Assembly (NCBI GenBank): GCA_964528675.1
Contig: CAZGTU010000002.1
Span: forward strand, 70,580-134,579
Source: CAYRTD01 sp964528675
GTDB taxonomy: Bacteria; Bacteroidota; Bacteroidia; Bacteroidales; GCA-2748055
DNA: 64,000 nt
Reading direction: 5' to 3'
A program made the translations under genes and the position numbers. This document shows positions 48,858 through 57,015 of this stretch, piece by piece; position 1 is the first letter of the stretch, and every line of letters begins with the position of its first letter. The notes beneath the pieces were generated by a model. The model was not told where the DNA came from and ran no database searches. It saw only the letters and a program-made list of their open reading frames with translations.

Positions 48858-51800
48858 CTACATATTTTCCATATGCACTTCTGCCCAAAGCCTGGATTTA
48901 TCCAGTTCCGTTGTTTTTTCAAAGTGGCTGACCGCTTCTTTTCTTGAGCCTTTTCCCGATTTACCCAGACCTATCATATAATGACCGGTAGCCTGACGTT
49001 CACGTATTGATTCACCGCTTCCGAACTTCGCAAAGAAATCGACCTCATCGAGATCCTGGATATAATCCTCTCCGGTAGAGATCAATGCATTGTACAGCTC
49101 ATCAGCATTTTTAGATTCATCGAGTTTTTCGTAAGCCAGAGCCTGATAATACAGGTAAACGGAATTCTCAATATCCTGACTGACTGTTTTGTTATAAAAT
49201 ACTTCAGCACGGTCATTCTCCCCCAGTTTTTCATATGCCAGTCCGGTATAGTAATAGATCTGAGCATTGCGGACATAATCCGGGTCTCTGCCTATTTGAT
49301 GGTTGGCAGGATATTTGTCTGCCATAAAGAAATCATCCAATGCTTTTTGATATTGACCATCTTCAAGATATGATAATCCTCTAAGAAGATGTGCATCCAC
49401 ATGAACATCATGCAGACCTCTTGATCCTTCCTGTATATGGAAGAAATTTTCATTTAAATAATTAATTGCTTTATCATAATGCCTGTTTAATACAAGTACC
49501 ATAATTTCCCGTATCAAGGCATCTTCTCTCTGCGACAGGTGCTCATGATTTTTGGTCAGCATTTCCAGTCTTTTTTCCGGGTCCGCATTATTTTCCTCGT
49601 AGAGCTTATCCAATTCATAATAATAACGTGCATCTTCAGGATTCAGCTTTATGGCAGCCTCGTATTCCCTTATAGCCCGGAGTTTATTATCGTATGTATG
49701 ATTATATCCCCAGCCCAGATTACGATGGGCAATAGCAAAATCAGGATTTATTTGCACCGCTTTTTCCCATTTCTCAATGGCTTTTTCTGGCCGGTCATCA
49801 AACATTATATTACCCTGGTAGTAATATGCCTTATAATCATCTTTATTTTGGTTAATGGCAGATTCAAGTATGGGAATGCTTTCCAGACGGAAAGGGAAAC
49901 AATAATCGGTTGATAAAGATGCCGCATGAGTATATGTCTCACTTGCTTCCTTTAAGTTACCTGCTTTTTCCTTAAGATATCCCAGGTAATAATGGATCAT
50001 AGGATAATTTCTGAGAAAATCATCTTCTGACTGTAAGGCCAGATGTAAAAGTCCTTCGGCGTCCTTATATAAACCACTGTTCATATAACTGGTAGCCAAT
50101 TCAAGATATGAATCAGGAAAATCTCTTAACAATGAAACCAGCTTTTCTTTCAACTTTTCCTTGTTGGCACTGCCGGTTTCATCTGCAATTGAATACATTT
50201 CAAAATGAGCCCAATAGTTCAGGGGATCTTTATTCAGAAGATCTTCTGCCGATACTGATGCATTATTCATATCACCCATATGCCTCAAAACAGTTGTTCT
50301 CAATCCCATAGCTTTAATGTTCAGGGTATTTGCTGACATTGATTGTTTGATATGGAATAAGGCCTTTTCCGGATCATTGTTAGTAGTGGAAATTTCTGCC
50401 ATCTGATAATGGGCAGCTGCATGAAAATCCTGATCCCAGCTGGCACGGTAAAGTGTATCATAAGCAGCATCATACTTTTCCAGGATTTTAAGAACGACTC
50501 CCAAATGGTATAAAGCTTCACAATCCCTCGGTCGCGTATAGTCCTTTGTTAATCTTTTAACAGCATTTCTGAAATAATGAGATGCCTTCTCGTAATTTCC
50601 TTTTAATTTTTGATCCAGTCCTACCTGAACATTACATCTTACATCCAATGGATCTCTTTTCAGTGCTTCCTGAAAATAATCCATTGCATCAATCCGTGCA
50701 TTATGAAATTGCTTAATTCGAAGCCCGGTAAGATATAATTCTTCATTGGTATTTATTTCTGATGGGGCCGGAGGTCTTTTAACAGTTTCCGGTAGTTCGC
50801 TATTCTCATCTTTCTTTTCCGGCTTGTATTGAATCAGTTCATTACCGGAAGTTTCTTTTACCAGAAGTTTTAGATCATAATAATCCGTGCCTTCCGGAAC
50901 AATAACTTCTTCACTATATGGAAGGGAAGGGCTTAGTTTAATTTTTTCTGTATATATTACTTCTCCGTTTTTCTGAAGTTCAACAACAGCATTTTCATAT
51001 GCTTTTGATGTATTCAATCCGATAAAAACCTTATTATTTATAGGAGGGAGAAGATTCGCTGATGCATTTGGATTGGCTGCCTTTACGCCTTTAATTTCCC
51101 TAAGAGGATACCAGTATTGAATAACCTGTTTGGTCTCATAAGGCATGATCCAACTGTAATCGGGCTGGTTATCGGAAAATCCCCCGCTCATCAGTTCAAT
51201 ATAGGGTCCGTCTTCATCCGTCAGCACAATGGTATCCCAATTGGCACCTGCCGGGCCGGGTCCCCATTGCCATAGTTTTGCCCCGTTAACCACATTGTGA
51301 TCAGCCACATGAATAGTTCCCGCTTCTTTTCCATGGTCATATCCTGCCAGAAAATCATCCTGAAGGTTGTGAGCAAAGAAAGAAATAGGAGTTGGATGGT
51401 TTTTCCACCAGGAAGCATCAATGTTATTCTTATAATAATCTTTTTCATCATAAACTTCTCTGGTTATTGGCCAATGAGAAAAGCTATTTTTTGCATGATA
51501 AGTTCCAAATTTAACAGAGGGAGGGAAGAATACCTGATACTCCTCACTGGCATGTGTGGCTACATTTGCCCAATATAATATGGAATTTGGATTTTCCGTT
51601 CTGTTGAACATCCTTAGATCTGTATGAATATAAGAGCGACCCGGGGAAAGGCTGATCCCGATTGCCCATTTCATGCGGTGCCTTGGTTCAATTTCACCAA
51701 TCCATATAGTCTTGCTTCCATCGGGGTTTTCTACCAGGCGGTAATCCATAGGCATGTAAGTGGAGGCTCTGTGATGATGAAAAACACACCATTCGATGCC

Positions 51801-52208
51801 TCCCGATATCCAGGCACCGGTCATACCTATATTGGCCGGTTTTATTACACTTTGGCGATAAAAAATTTCATATCCGTTCGTTTTATCGGTGGCATAAAAT
51901 AATTTTCCGCCAAGCTCAGGAAGGACGCATAATTTAATATATTCATTTTCAAGGAATAATCCTTTATAACTTACTTCCTTTTTTTCACTTGAAAGGTTGT
52001 TGATCAGCGGGAGAGGATATATTTCAGCACTTGCCCCCTGATAGGAATTTTTCAGAAAGAACATGGGATTCTTATCCGGGGTGTGGATAGGATAGGAGGG
52101 AAGTACAATTTCTTCCTCCCATATTCTTACTTCACCATTATCCTGGCTGAAAACTGAACTTGAATTTAACAGTATGACTGTTACCAATAAAATAAATATA
52201 TTTTTCAT
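48858..52208 (-). CDS. DUF5107 domain protein with C-terminal TPR array
   Basis: I place the start at the Met at 52208, which gives a clean signal peptide (MKNIFILL...SSVFSQ); a longer frame to 52301 would add 31 residues ahead of it. It is about 1116 residues. Residues about 25-400 are a DUF5107 beta-sandwich (YKGLFLENEYIKLCVLPELGGKL in part, WISGGIEWCVFHHHRAS, WQWGPGPAGANWDT), a fold akin to galactose mutarotase-like domains and often found in glycan loci. Residues about 490-1110 hold repeated TPR helices (PLDVRCNVQVGLDQKLKGNY, DFAIAHRNLGWGYNH, ARYYYELDKLYEEN). Role unknown; it may bind or act on a sugar end while the TPR arm recruits partners. Lies 19 bases after a nucleoside-hydrolase-like gene. 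Confidence 0.88.
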   Translation of the reverse strand: MKNIFILLVTVILLNSSSVFSQDNGEVRIWEEEIVLPSYPIHTPDKNPMFFLKNSYQGASAEIYPLPLINNLSSEKKEVSYKGLFLENEYIKLCVLPELGGKLFYATDKTNGYEIFYRQSVIKPANIGMTGAWISGGIEWCVFHHHRASTYMPMDYRLVENPDGSKTIWIGEIEPRHRMKWAIGISLSPGRSYIHTDLRMFNRTENPNSILYWANVATHASEEYQVFFPPSVKFGTYHAKNSFSHWPITREVYDEKDYYKNNIDASWWKNHPTPISFFAHNLQDDFLAGYDHGKEAGTIHVADHNVVNGAKLWQWGPGPAGANWDTIVLTDEDGPYIELMSGGFSDNQPDYSWIMPYETKQVIQYWYPLREIKGVKAANPNASANLLPPINNKVFIGLNTSKAYENAVVELQKNGEVIYTEKIKLSPSLPYSEEVIVPEGTDYYDLKLLVKETSGNELIQYKPEKKDENSELPETVKRPPAPSEINTNEELYLTGLRIKQFHNARIDAMDYFQEALKRDPLDVRCNVQVGLDQKLKGNYEKASHYFRNAVKRLTKDYTRPRDCEALYHLGVVLKILEKYDAAYDTLYRASWDQDFHAAAHYQMAEISTTNNDPEKALFHIKQSMSANTLNIKAMGLRTTVLRHMGDMNNASVSAEDLLNKDPLNYWAHFEMYSIADETGSANKEKLKEKLVSLLRDFPDSYLELATSYMNSGLYKDAEGLLHLALQSEDDFLRNYPMIHYYLGYLKEKAGNLKEASETYTHAASLSTDYCFPFRLESIPILESAINQNKDDYKAYYYQGNIMFDDRPEKAIEKWEKAVQINPDFAIAHRNLGWGYNHTYDNKLRAIREYEAAIKLNPEDARYYYELDKLYEENNADPEKRLEMLTKNHEHLSQREDALIREIMVLVLNRHYDKAINYLNENFFHIQEGSRGLHDVHVDAHLLRGLSYLEDGQYQKALDDFFMADKYPANHQIGRDPDYVRNAQIYYYTGLAYEKLGENDRAEVFYNKTVSQDIENSVYLYYQALAYEKLDESKNADELYNALISTGEDYIQDLDEVDFFAKFGSGESIRERQATGHYMIGLGKSGKGSRKEAVSHFEKTTELDKSRLWAEVHMENM

Positions 52209-52227
52209 AATTGCATCATAAAAAAAT

Positions 52228-53229
52228 TTACATTCCTGTATTTCCGTATTTCTTTTGTAGACGATCATAGAACATTGCAAAGGTTTTATCCCTGTCCACA
52301 TGATAACATCGTAATGCTTTTCCGTTTGTTTTATAAAAATTATAGTCCATGTAAAAATTCACTGTCGGACAATCTATTACTTCCCATTTTCCCAGATTTG
52401 GATCTATTAAAACAGCAATATCTCCCATATCATAATATCCTTTTGTAGGACTTTGATACCACCAATATCTCAGGCGGTAGTTATAAAGGAATTCACCCAA
52501 TTCGCCATAAGGTTTAACATATTTCTCAGATTCTTGAACAGATCCTGCATGCAATTGAGAGCCGGTATCAAAAATGACCAATGGAAAAGGTGCATGGAAC
52601 ATCATACGTGAGGCATGAATATCACCTTTTACATTATAATTTACGGCTTTGTATGGCCATGTTTTTTCAGTGTGTGTATGCCAGAACATGACCACGCGAT
52701 CTTTTATAGCAGGTTCTTTCAGATAAGCTGAAGCGAGATCGGTGGGACATCCCAGGCCCACCACCCATAATGGGTCTTCTGGAGTACTAGCCATAGCTTG
52801 TTCAATGATAAAATCTACTCCTTCCGATGGACTCGGTTCAAATTCATATCGCATAGGGTGCCCTCCCTTGTATACAGGATATTTGTCCTTCATTCCTGCT
52901 TTTTCAAGTATGGTATCTATAAGCTTAACAGACTTATCGATGCTTTCAGGGCCAAATCCGGTGTATGTTTTAGCATAATTACTTCCGATAAAACCCAATA
53001 TATCGAATTTTTCCGGGAAAAGTAAAGCAAGAGAAATTGCCCATATATCATCTATTTCAGTAGCGGCATCACTGACAATTATAACACGTATACGTTCATC
53101 TTTAGCAGGAATCTCTGGAATTATTTTCTTTTGGCCAAAATATTTGGAGCTTTGACTGTTTAAGGGAAATATAACAGACAATCCAAAAAGCACAAGAGTA
53201 ATTCTCTGGATATTTAATTGTATTTGCAT
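52228..53229 (-). CDS. Nucleoside-hydrolase-like protein (DUF1593-type), tandem copy 1
   Basis: 333 residues, signal peptide ending PLNSQ. The Asp motif reads VSDAATEIDD (Asp54, Glu58, Asp60, Asp61), the variant form seen in the nucleoside-hydrolase-like/DUF1593 group, lacking the first Asp of the classical motif. Other conserved strips are DPLWVVGLGCPTDLASAYL and MFHAPFPLVIFDTGS. It is predicted to be periplasmic. The substrate is unknown; N-ribosyl or other glycosyl bonds are the family precedent. Roughly four residues in five match the neighbouring copy, with conserved length and end (FYDRL), so this is a recent tandem duplication. Confidence 0.85.
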   Translation of the reverse strand: MQIQLNIQRITLVLFGLSVIFPLNSQSSKYFGQKKIIPEIPAKDERIRVIIVSDAATEIDDIWAISLALLFPEKFDILGFIGSNYAKTYTGFGPESIDKSVKLIDTILEKAGMKDKYPVYKGGHPMRYEFEPSPSEGVDFIIEQAMASTPEDPLWVVGLGCPTDLASAYLKEPAIKDRVVMFWHTHTEKTWPYKAVNYNVKGDIHASRMMFHAPFPLVIFDTGSQLHAGSVQESEKYVKPYGELGEFLYNYRLRYWWYQSPTKGYYDMGDIAVLIDPNLGKWEVIDCPTVNFYMDYNFYKTNGKALRCYHVDRDKTFAMFYDRLQKKYGNTGM

Positions 53230-53318
53230 TTGTTTATATCTTATAACTTAATACAGAGGAAGCAATAAAATCAGAATAAGTTAATTTTTTATGTAGAATC
53301 ATTTTATATTAAATTATG

Positions 53319-54314
53319 CTATTCTTTATAAGTTTCCTTTAGTCGATCATAAAACATTTCAAAAGTTTTATCCCTGTCGATTTGATAACATCTCAATGCT
53401 TTTCCGTTTGTTTTATAGAAGTTATAATCCATATAAAAGTTTACTGTGGGACAATCTATTACTTCCCATTTCCCCAGATCCGGATCGATCAAAACAGCAA
53501 TATCTCCCACATCATAATATCCTTTTGTGGGGCTTTTATACCAGGATGATTTCAATCTATAGTTGTAAAGGAATTCACCCAGATCGCCGTAGGGTTTAAT
53601 ATGTTTCTCAGACTCTTCAAGAGGTCCCGCATACAGATGAGAGCCGGTATCAAAAATTACCAATGGGAAAGGTGCATGAAACATCATGCGTGAGGCATGA
53701 ATATCGCCTTTCACATTATAATTCGCGGCTTTATAAGGCCAGGTTTCCTCTGTACGTGCATGCCAGAACATGACTACCCGGTCCTGTATGGTGGGTTCTT
53801 TCAGATAGGCTGAAGCTAAATCGGTAGGACTGCCTAACCCAACAACCCATAAAGGATCTTCGGCTGTACTGGCCATGGCTTGTTCAATGATGAAATCCAC
53901 TCCTTCCGATGGACTGGGTTCAAATTCATATTGCATAGGATGACTACCTTTGTACACCGGATATTTTCCTTTCAATCCTGCTTTTTCAAGGATGGTATGG
54001 ATTCCCTCAACCGATTTTTCAATACCTTTCGGACCTATATTTACATGAGTATGATCATAATTACTTCCCACAAAACCAAGGATGTTAAATCTGTCCGGGA
54101 AAAGTACAGCAAGGGAAACCGCCCATATATCATCTATTTCATTGGTTGCATCACTGACAAAAATAACCCGGATCCTTTTATCCTTATCAGGAATTTCAGG
54201 AACGATTTTCTTTTCACCAAAATATTTTGATTTTTGACTTTGCACCGGAAGGACTGATAATATTAAGCTAAAAAGTATAAATATCCCTGTCCGAAAGTTG
54301 AAAATTGATTGCAT
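53319..54314 (-). CDS. Nucleoside-hydrolase-like protein (DUF1593-type), tandem copy 2
   Basis: 331 residues, signal peptide ending PVQSQ. The variant Asp motif is VSDATNEIDD (Asp55, Glu59, Asp61, Asp62). It matches the adjacent copy almost throughout. Differences cluster at about 70-100 (SNYDHTHVNIGPKG vs SNYAKTYTGFGPES) and 220-260, surface regions that could tune specificity. Both copies are separated from their upstream genes by nearly equal spacers (88 and 89 bases), so the duplicated unit probably included the leader. It follows the GH16 gene in the operon. Confidence 0.85.
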   Translation of the reverse strand: MQSIFNFRTGIFILFSLILSVLPVQSQKSKYFGEKKIVPEIPDKDKRIRVIFVSDATNEIDDIWAVSLAVLFPDRFNILGFVGSNYDHTHVNIGPKGIEKSVEGIHTILEKAGLKGKYPVYKGSHPMQYEFEPSPSEGVDFIIEQAMASTAEDPLWVVGLGSPTDLASAYLKEPTIQDRVVMFWHARTEETWPYKAANYNVKGDIHASRMMFHAPFPLVIFDTGSHLYAGPLEESEKHIKPYGDLGEFLYNYRLKSSWYKSPTKGYYDVGDIAVLIDPDLGKWEVIDCPTVNFYMDYNFYKTNGKALRCYQIDRDKTFEMFYDRLKETYKE

Positions 54315-54376
54315 ATTTCTATTTTCTAGATAATTAGCTTAAATAATTTTTGGCAGGAATTCCCTAATCCTTAGTG

Positions 54377-54388
54377 CCGGTTTACCGG
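54377..54388 (-). other. Small GC dyad downstream of GH16
   Basis: CCGG (54377-54380), a 4-base loop TTTA, then CCGG (54385-54388), just past the GH16 stop on the minus strand. It may be an intercistronic processing hairpin. Too small to call a terminator. Confidence 0.25.
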
Positions 54389-54402
54389 TAGAAATAATGG
54401 AA

Positions 54403-55647
54403 CTACTTACTATAGACTTTAATATAGTCTACATACATATAACTTGGATCAGGAGTTTTATCTGTTGGCCATCCTGGTCCGAGTGCAAGATTTACAATAG
54501 GATAAAGAGGAACCTTTACTCCTTCAGGGGTTGGTATACGGTCCTTTTCCACCCCATCGAAGTAATGTATAATATAATCTTCGTCTATCATTACACCATA
54601 AGTATGGTAATCCTCTTCTACACCAAAAACTTTAATCCTTTTCCCTTCATGTTTGGATTCTGCGCCACCCCTTCCCCAGAGATGAAGGACATAGCTGTAG
54701 CGATTAGGCCAGTGCCCGTAATGCTCCACGATATCAACTTCAGGATTGATAATTGGTTCTGTGGCTTTTGTGAGGTTCTTTTTACCCATTAGCCAGAAAG
54801 CAGGCCAAGTACCGGGTCCTTCGGGAAATTTGGCCCTGCATTCAAAATATCCAAATTTCTGGCTGAATCCGTTGCCTTCCGGATCGACAGCAGATAACAA
54901 TCCACTTTGCCATTCACCGTTTACTTTTTTCACTTCAATTCTTAAAATTCCATCTTCAACTGTAAATGGAAATCCGTCCTGAGGATCCATAAAGACAGCA
55001 TCTCCAAAATCACCGTTCCAGGGGGTATGAGCGATCCAGGTAGTTCCTCCCTCACCGGCAGGGCCCCAGGCAGAGACACTCAGCTCATCGAAATCCTCAT
55101 TAAAGGTAAGATGATAGTCGCTGAGGTCAAGCGTAATCTTTCCCGGGCTCGGCACAGGGGCATTATTGTCAAGTTCTAGTATTCCTATCCTGTATAACAA
55201 TGTATCAGTTTCAGACTTAACATCAGTTCCTCTTTTCAATTTCTTCATCTGACCATTGCTACGATCATATATACCGGCAAGTATTGTGTACTTGCCTTCA
55301 GGAAGGACGGCATTATATGTTTTATCATTTTTTATTTCCCAGACCGGAAGATTAACGGTTCTTTTATATGCAACCTTTCCATTTTCTTTTATACCTTCTG
55401 GAATATTATGATTATCCGAGAGTACAATTTCTCCATTTTGATTGATAAAACTGACCAGCACCGAATCATTTTCTATAACGGAAGTGGTTTCCCATTGATA
55501 TGTGATTTCGAATCCTTTATCCGGCTTAGCTTTGATAGTTTCAGGTGCTACCTTAAGAATTCTGATATTTGATTTTTCATTTCCATTCTCACAGGAATAA
55601 TAAATAAACAGTACCAGGGCAAATAAAGAAAACAGAGTCTTTCTCAT
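54403..55647 (-). CDS. GH16 lipoprotein with N-terminal beta domain
   Basis: 414 residues, lipobox YYSC (Cys19). It has a beta-rich N-domain (about 30-160; PETIKAKPDKGFEITYQWE) and a GH16 jelly roll (about 175-414). The signature EVDIVEHYG gives Glu303 (nucleophile), Asp305 and Glu308 (acid/base). Both domains align closely with the GH16 at 294-2528 (shared SVSAWGPAGEGGTTWIAHTP and NLALGPGWP), but this copy lacks the PEGA-like repeats and T9SS tail and is instead lipid-anchored. The two halves of the window thus hold the same endo-enzyme in two display formats. It lies 17 bases downstream of FecR. Confidence 0.94.
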   Translation of the reverse strand: MRKTLFSLFALVLFIYYSCENGNEKSNIRILKVAPETIKAKPDKGFEITYQWETTSVIENDSVLVSFINQNGEIVLSDNHNIPEGIKENGKVAYKRTVNLPVWEIKNDKTYNAVLPEGKYTILAGIYDRSNGQMKKLKRGTDVKSETDTLLYRIGILELDNNAPVPSPGKITLDLSDYHLTFNEDFDELSVSAWGPAGEGGTTWIAHTPWNGDFGDAVFMDPQDGFPFTVEDGILRIEVKKVNGEWQSGLLSAVDPEGNGFSQKFGYFECRAKFPEGPGTWPAFWLMGKKNLTKATEPIINPEVDIVEHYGHWPNRYSYVLHLWGRGGAESKHEGKRIKVFGVEEDYHTYGVMIDEDYIIHYFDGVEKDRIPTPEGVKVPLYPIVNLALGPGWPTDKTPDPSYMYVDYIKVYSK

Positions 55648-55664
55648 AATACTTTTATTCAGAT

Positions 55665-56870
55665 TTAAGGGGTCTTATTTAAGGATACATTGATTATTTT
55701 TTTACCAAAGCTACCATCTTCATTTATTTTCCTGTCTTTTACTTCGAATCTCAGGGGACCGGTCATACTGAGCAACTCGAGGATCTCTTCGATGTTTTCA
55801 TTTTCAAAAGTTGCCCAATAACTGTGATTATATACATCTTTATCTTCTATCTGGAAACTAACATTGTACCATCGTTCGATACGATTCAACATTACCGCCA
55901 TTGGATCATTACGTAAAACCAGTCTGCCTTCTTTCCAGGCGTAATACCTCTTAGCTTTGTCATTTTTTATTAAAAGAATTGACCCGTTATCTTCATAAAG
56001 AGCACGTTCATAAGGTCTTAAGTCTCTTATGAAAGGTTTAAGCTGATCTTCGTTTTTTATAATCTTTAATTTCCCTTCTCCGTTTTGTATATAAGTGTTA
56101 AAATCAATTTCACAGTTTTTTTCTTTAAAAAGTGCATATTGACCTGTTTTCAGCTCAACCATTGATTCTTCATTAACCGGATCCGTGATTTTATTTATTA
56201 GCTCCACAGTACCTGATTCAACAACCACTTCCTGGTAATTTTCTGTCGGATAGGCACAAACATTAAGCCGGGTGCCAGTTACCCTGACATCTATTCCATT
56301 AGTTTTGATGATGAAAGGATAATCCTTGTTTGATTCAATATCAAAATAAGCTTCTCCTTCAAGAGAGACAATCCTGACTTTCTTATCGAATGTGACCGGG
56401 TATTTCAATCTACTTCCGTTATTCAACCAGATCTTTGATCCATCCGGTAATTCAAATTGACACCTTGCACTTACAGGACAGGTAATTTCATTATATACAG
56501 GTTCAACTTGAGAATATTCAGTAAAATCCTTTTCGTTTATTAATAAACTCCATGAAATATAAGCAAGTAAAGGAAGTAATAAAATTGCTGCAACACTACC
56601 TGCAATTTTTAATATCCTGTAGAAAACGGGACGAACAGATTTTTCAATGTCAATTTTTTCATGGATATCAGTGAGTGTTTTTTGGGAATCAGGCATTTTA
56701 TTGATTTCATCCATATCATCCCAAAGTTGATTCAATAATGCCTTGATCCAAACTTCCTGTTCAGGATCATTCATCCAATCATTAACTATCTGCTTTTCCT
56801 CATGGGTTGCCATTCCTTTAAAGAATCTCTTTAAGATGGCATACTTTTCATCTGTATTATTAAAGCTCAT
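55665..56870 (-). CDS. FecR family anti-sigma factor
   Basis: 401 residues. The N-terminal cytoplasmic helical region (about 1-80; FFKGMATHEEKQIVNDWMND) would bind the sigma factor. One membrane segment lies at about 88-112. The periplasmic FecR domain is at about 130-240 (FELPDGSKIWLNNGSRLKYP, VRIVSLEGEAYFDIE, VVVESGTVELI), and a C-terminal DUF4974/STN-interacting domain at about 320-395 (AVMLNRIERWYNVSFQIED). It relays ligand binding at the STN-type SusC (58547-61918) to an ECF sigma factor. Unusually it is not next to a sigma gene and lies within the operon between SusD and GH16. Confidence 0.95.
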   Translation of the reverse strand: MSFNNTDEKYAILKRFFKGMATHEEKQIVNDWMNDPEQEVWIKALLNQLWDDMDEINKMPDSQKTLTDIHEKIDIEKSVRPVFYRILKIAGSVAAILLLPLLAYISWSLLINEKDFTEYSQVEPVYNEITCPVSARCQFELPDGSKIWLNNGSRLKYPVTFDKKVRIVSLEGEAYFDIESNKDYPFIIKTNGIDVRVTGTRLNVCAYPTENYQEVVVESGTVELINKITDPVNEESMVELKTGQYALFKEKNCEIDFNTYIQNGEGKLKIIKNEDQLKPFIRDLRPYERALYEDNGSILLIKNDKAKRYYAWKEGRLVLRNDPMAVMLNRIERWYNVSFQIEDKDVYNHSYWATFENENIEEILELLSMTGPLRFEVKDRKINEDGSFGKKIINVSLNKTP

Positions 56871-56886
56871 TTTTAGAATTCTGAAA

Positions 56887-56912
56887 AAAGATCTTTATTA
56901 GATTAGATCTTT
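56887..56912 (-). promoter_or_regulatory. Inverted repeat in FecR leader
   Basis: AAAGATCT (56887-56894) and AGATCTTT (56905-56912) are perfect 8-base inverted arms with a 10-base spacer, 17 bases upstream of the FecR ATG. The position would allow control of FecR translation by a hairpin, or binding of a dimeric regulator. Confidence 0.35.
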
Positions 56913-57005
56913 CTAATTAATATATCCATTAGTTAGTGAAAATACTTATTCCAAAAAAAAAATCATAATAATATTATGAAAAAAGAAGTATAATATATCA
57001 CTAAG

Positions 57006-57013
57006 CAAATATA
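57006..57013 (-). promoter_or_regulatory. Candidate -7 box for a FecR promoter
   Basis: On the minus strand this reads TATATTTG, an exact TAnnTTTG match, directly after the SusD stop and about 135 bases before FecR. No TTTG is found at the -33 position, so support is weak. Confidence 0.22.
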
Positions 57014-57015
57014 AT

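Noticed and set aside
52209..52301. N-terminal 31 residues of the longer DUF5107 frame
   Set aside because: The added stretch precedes a complete signal peptide and covers the end of the upstream gene, so it is unlikely to be translated.
54397..54792. 131-residue open frame on the plus strand opposite the GH16 lipoprotein
   Set aside because: It lies wholly over the catalytic GH16 sequence, and its composition (aromatic and Ile-rich) reflects the reversed codons of that gene.
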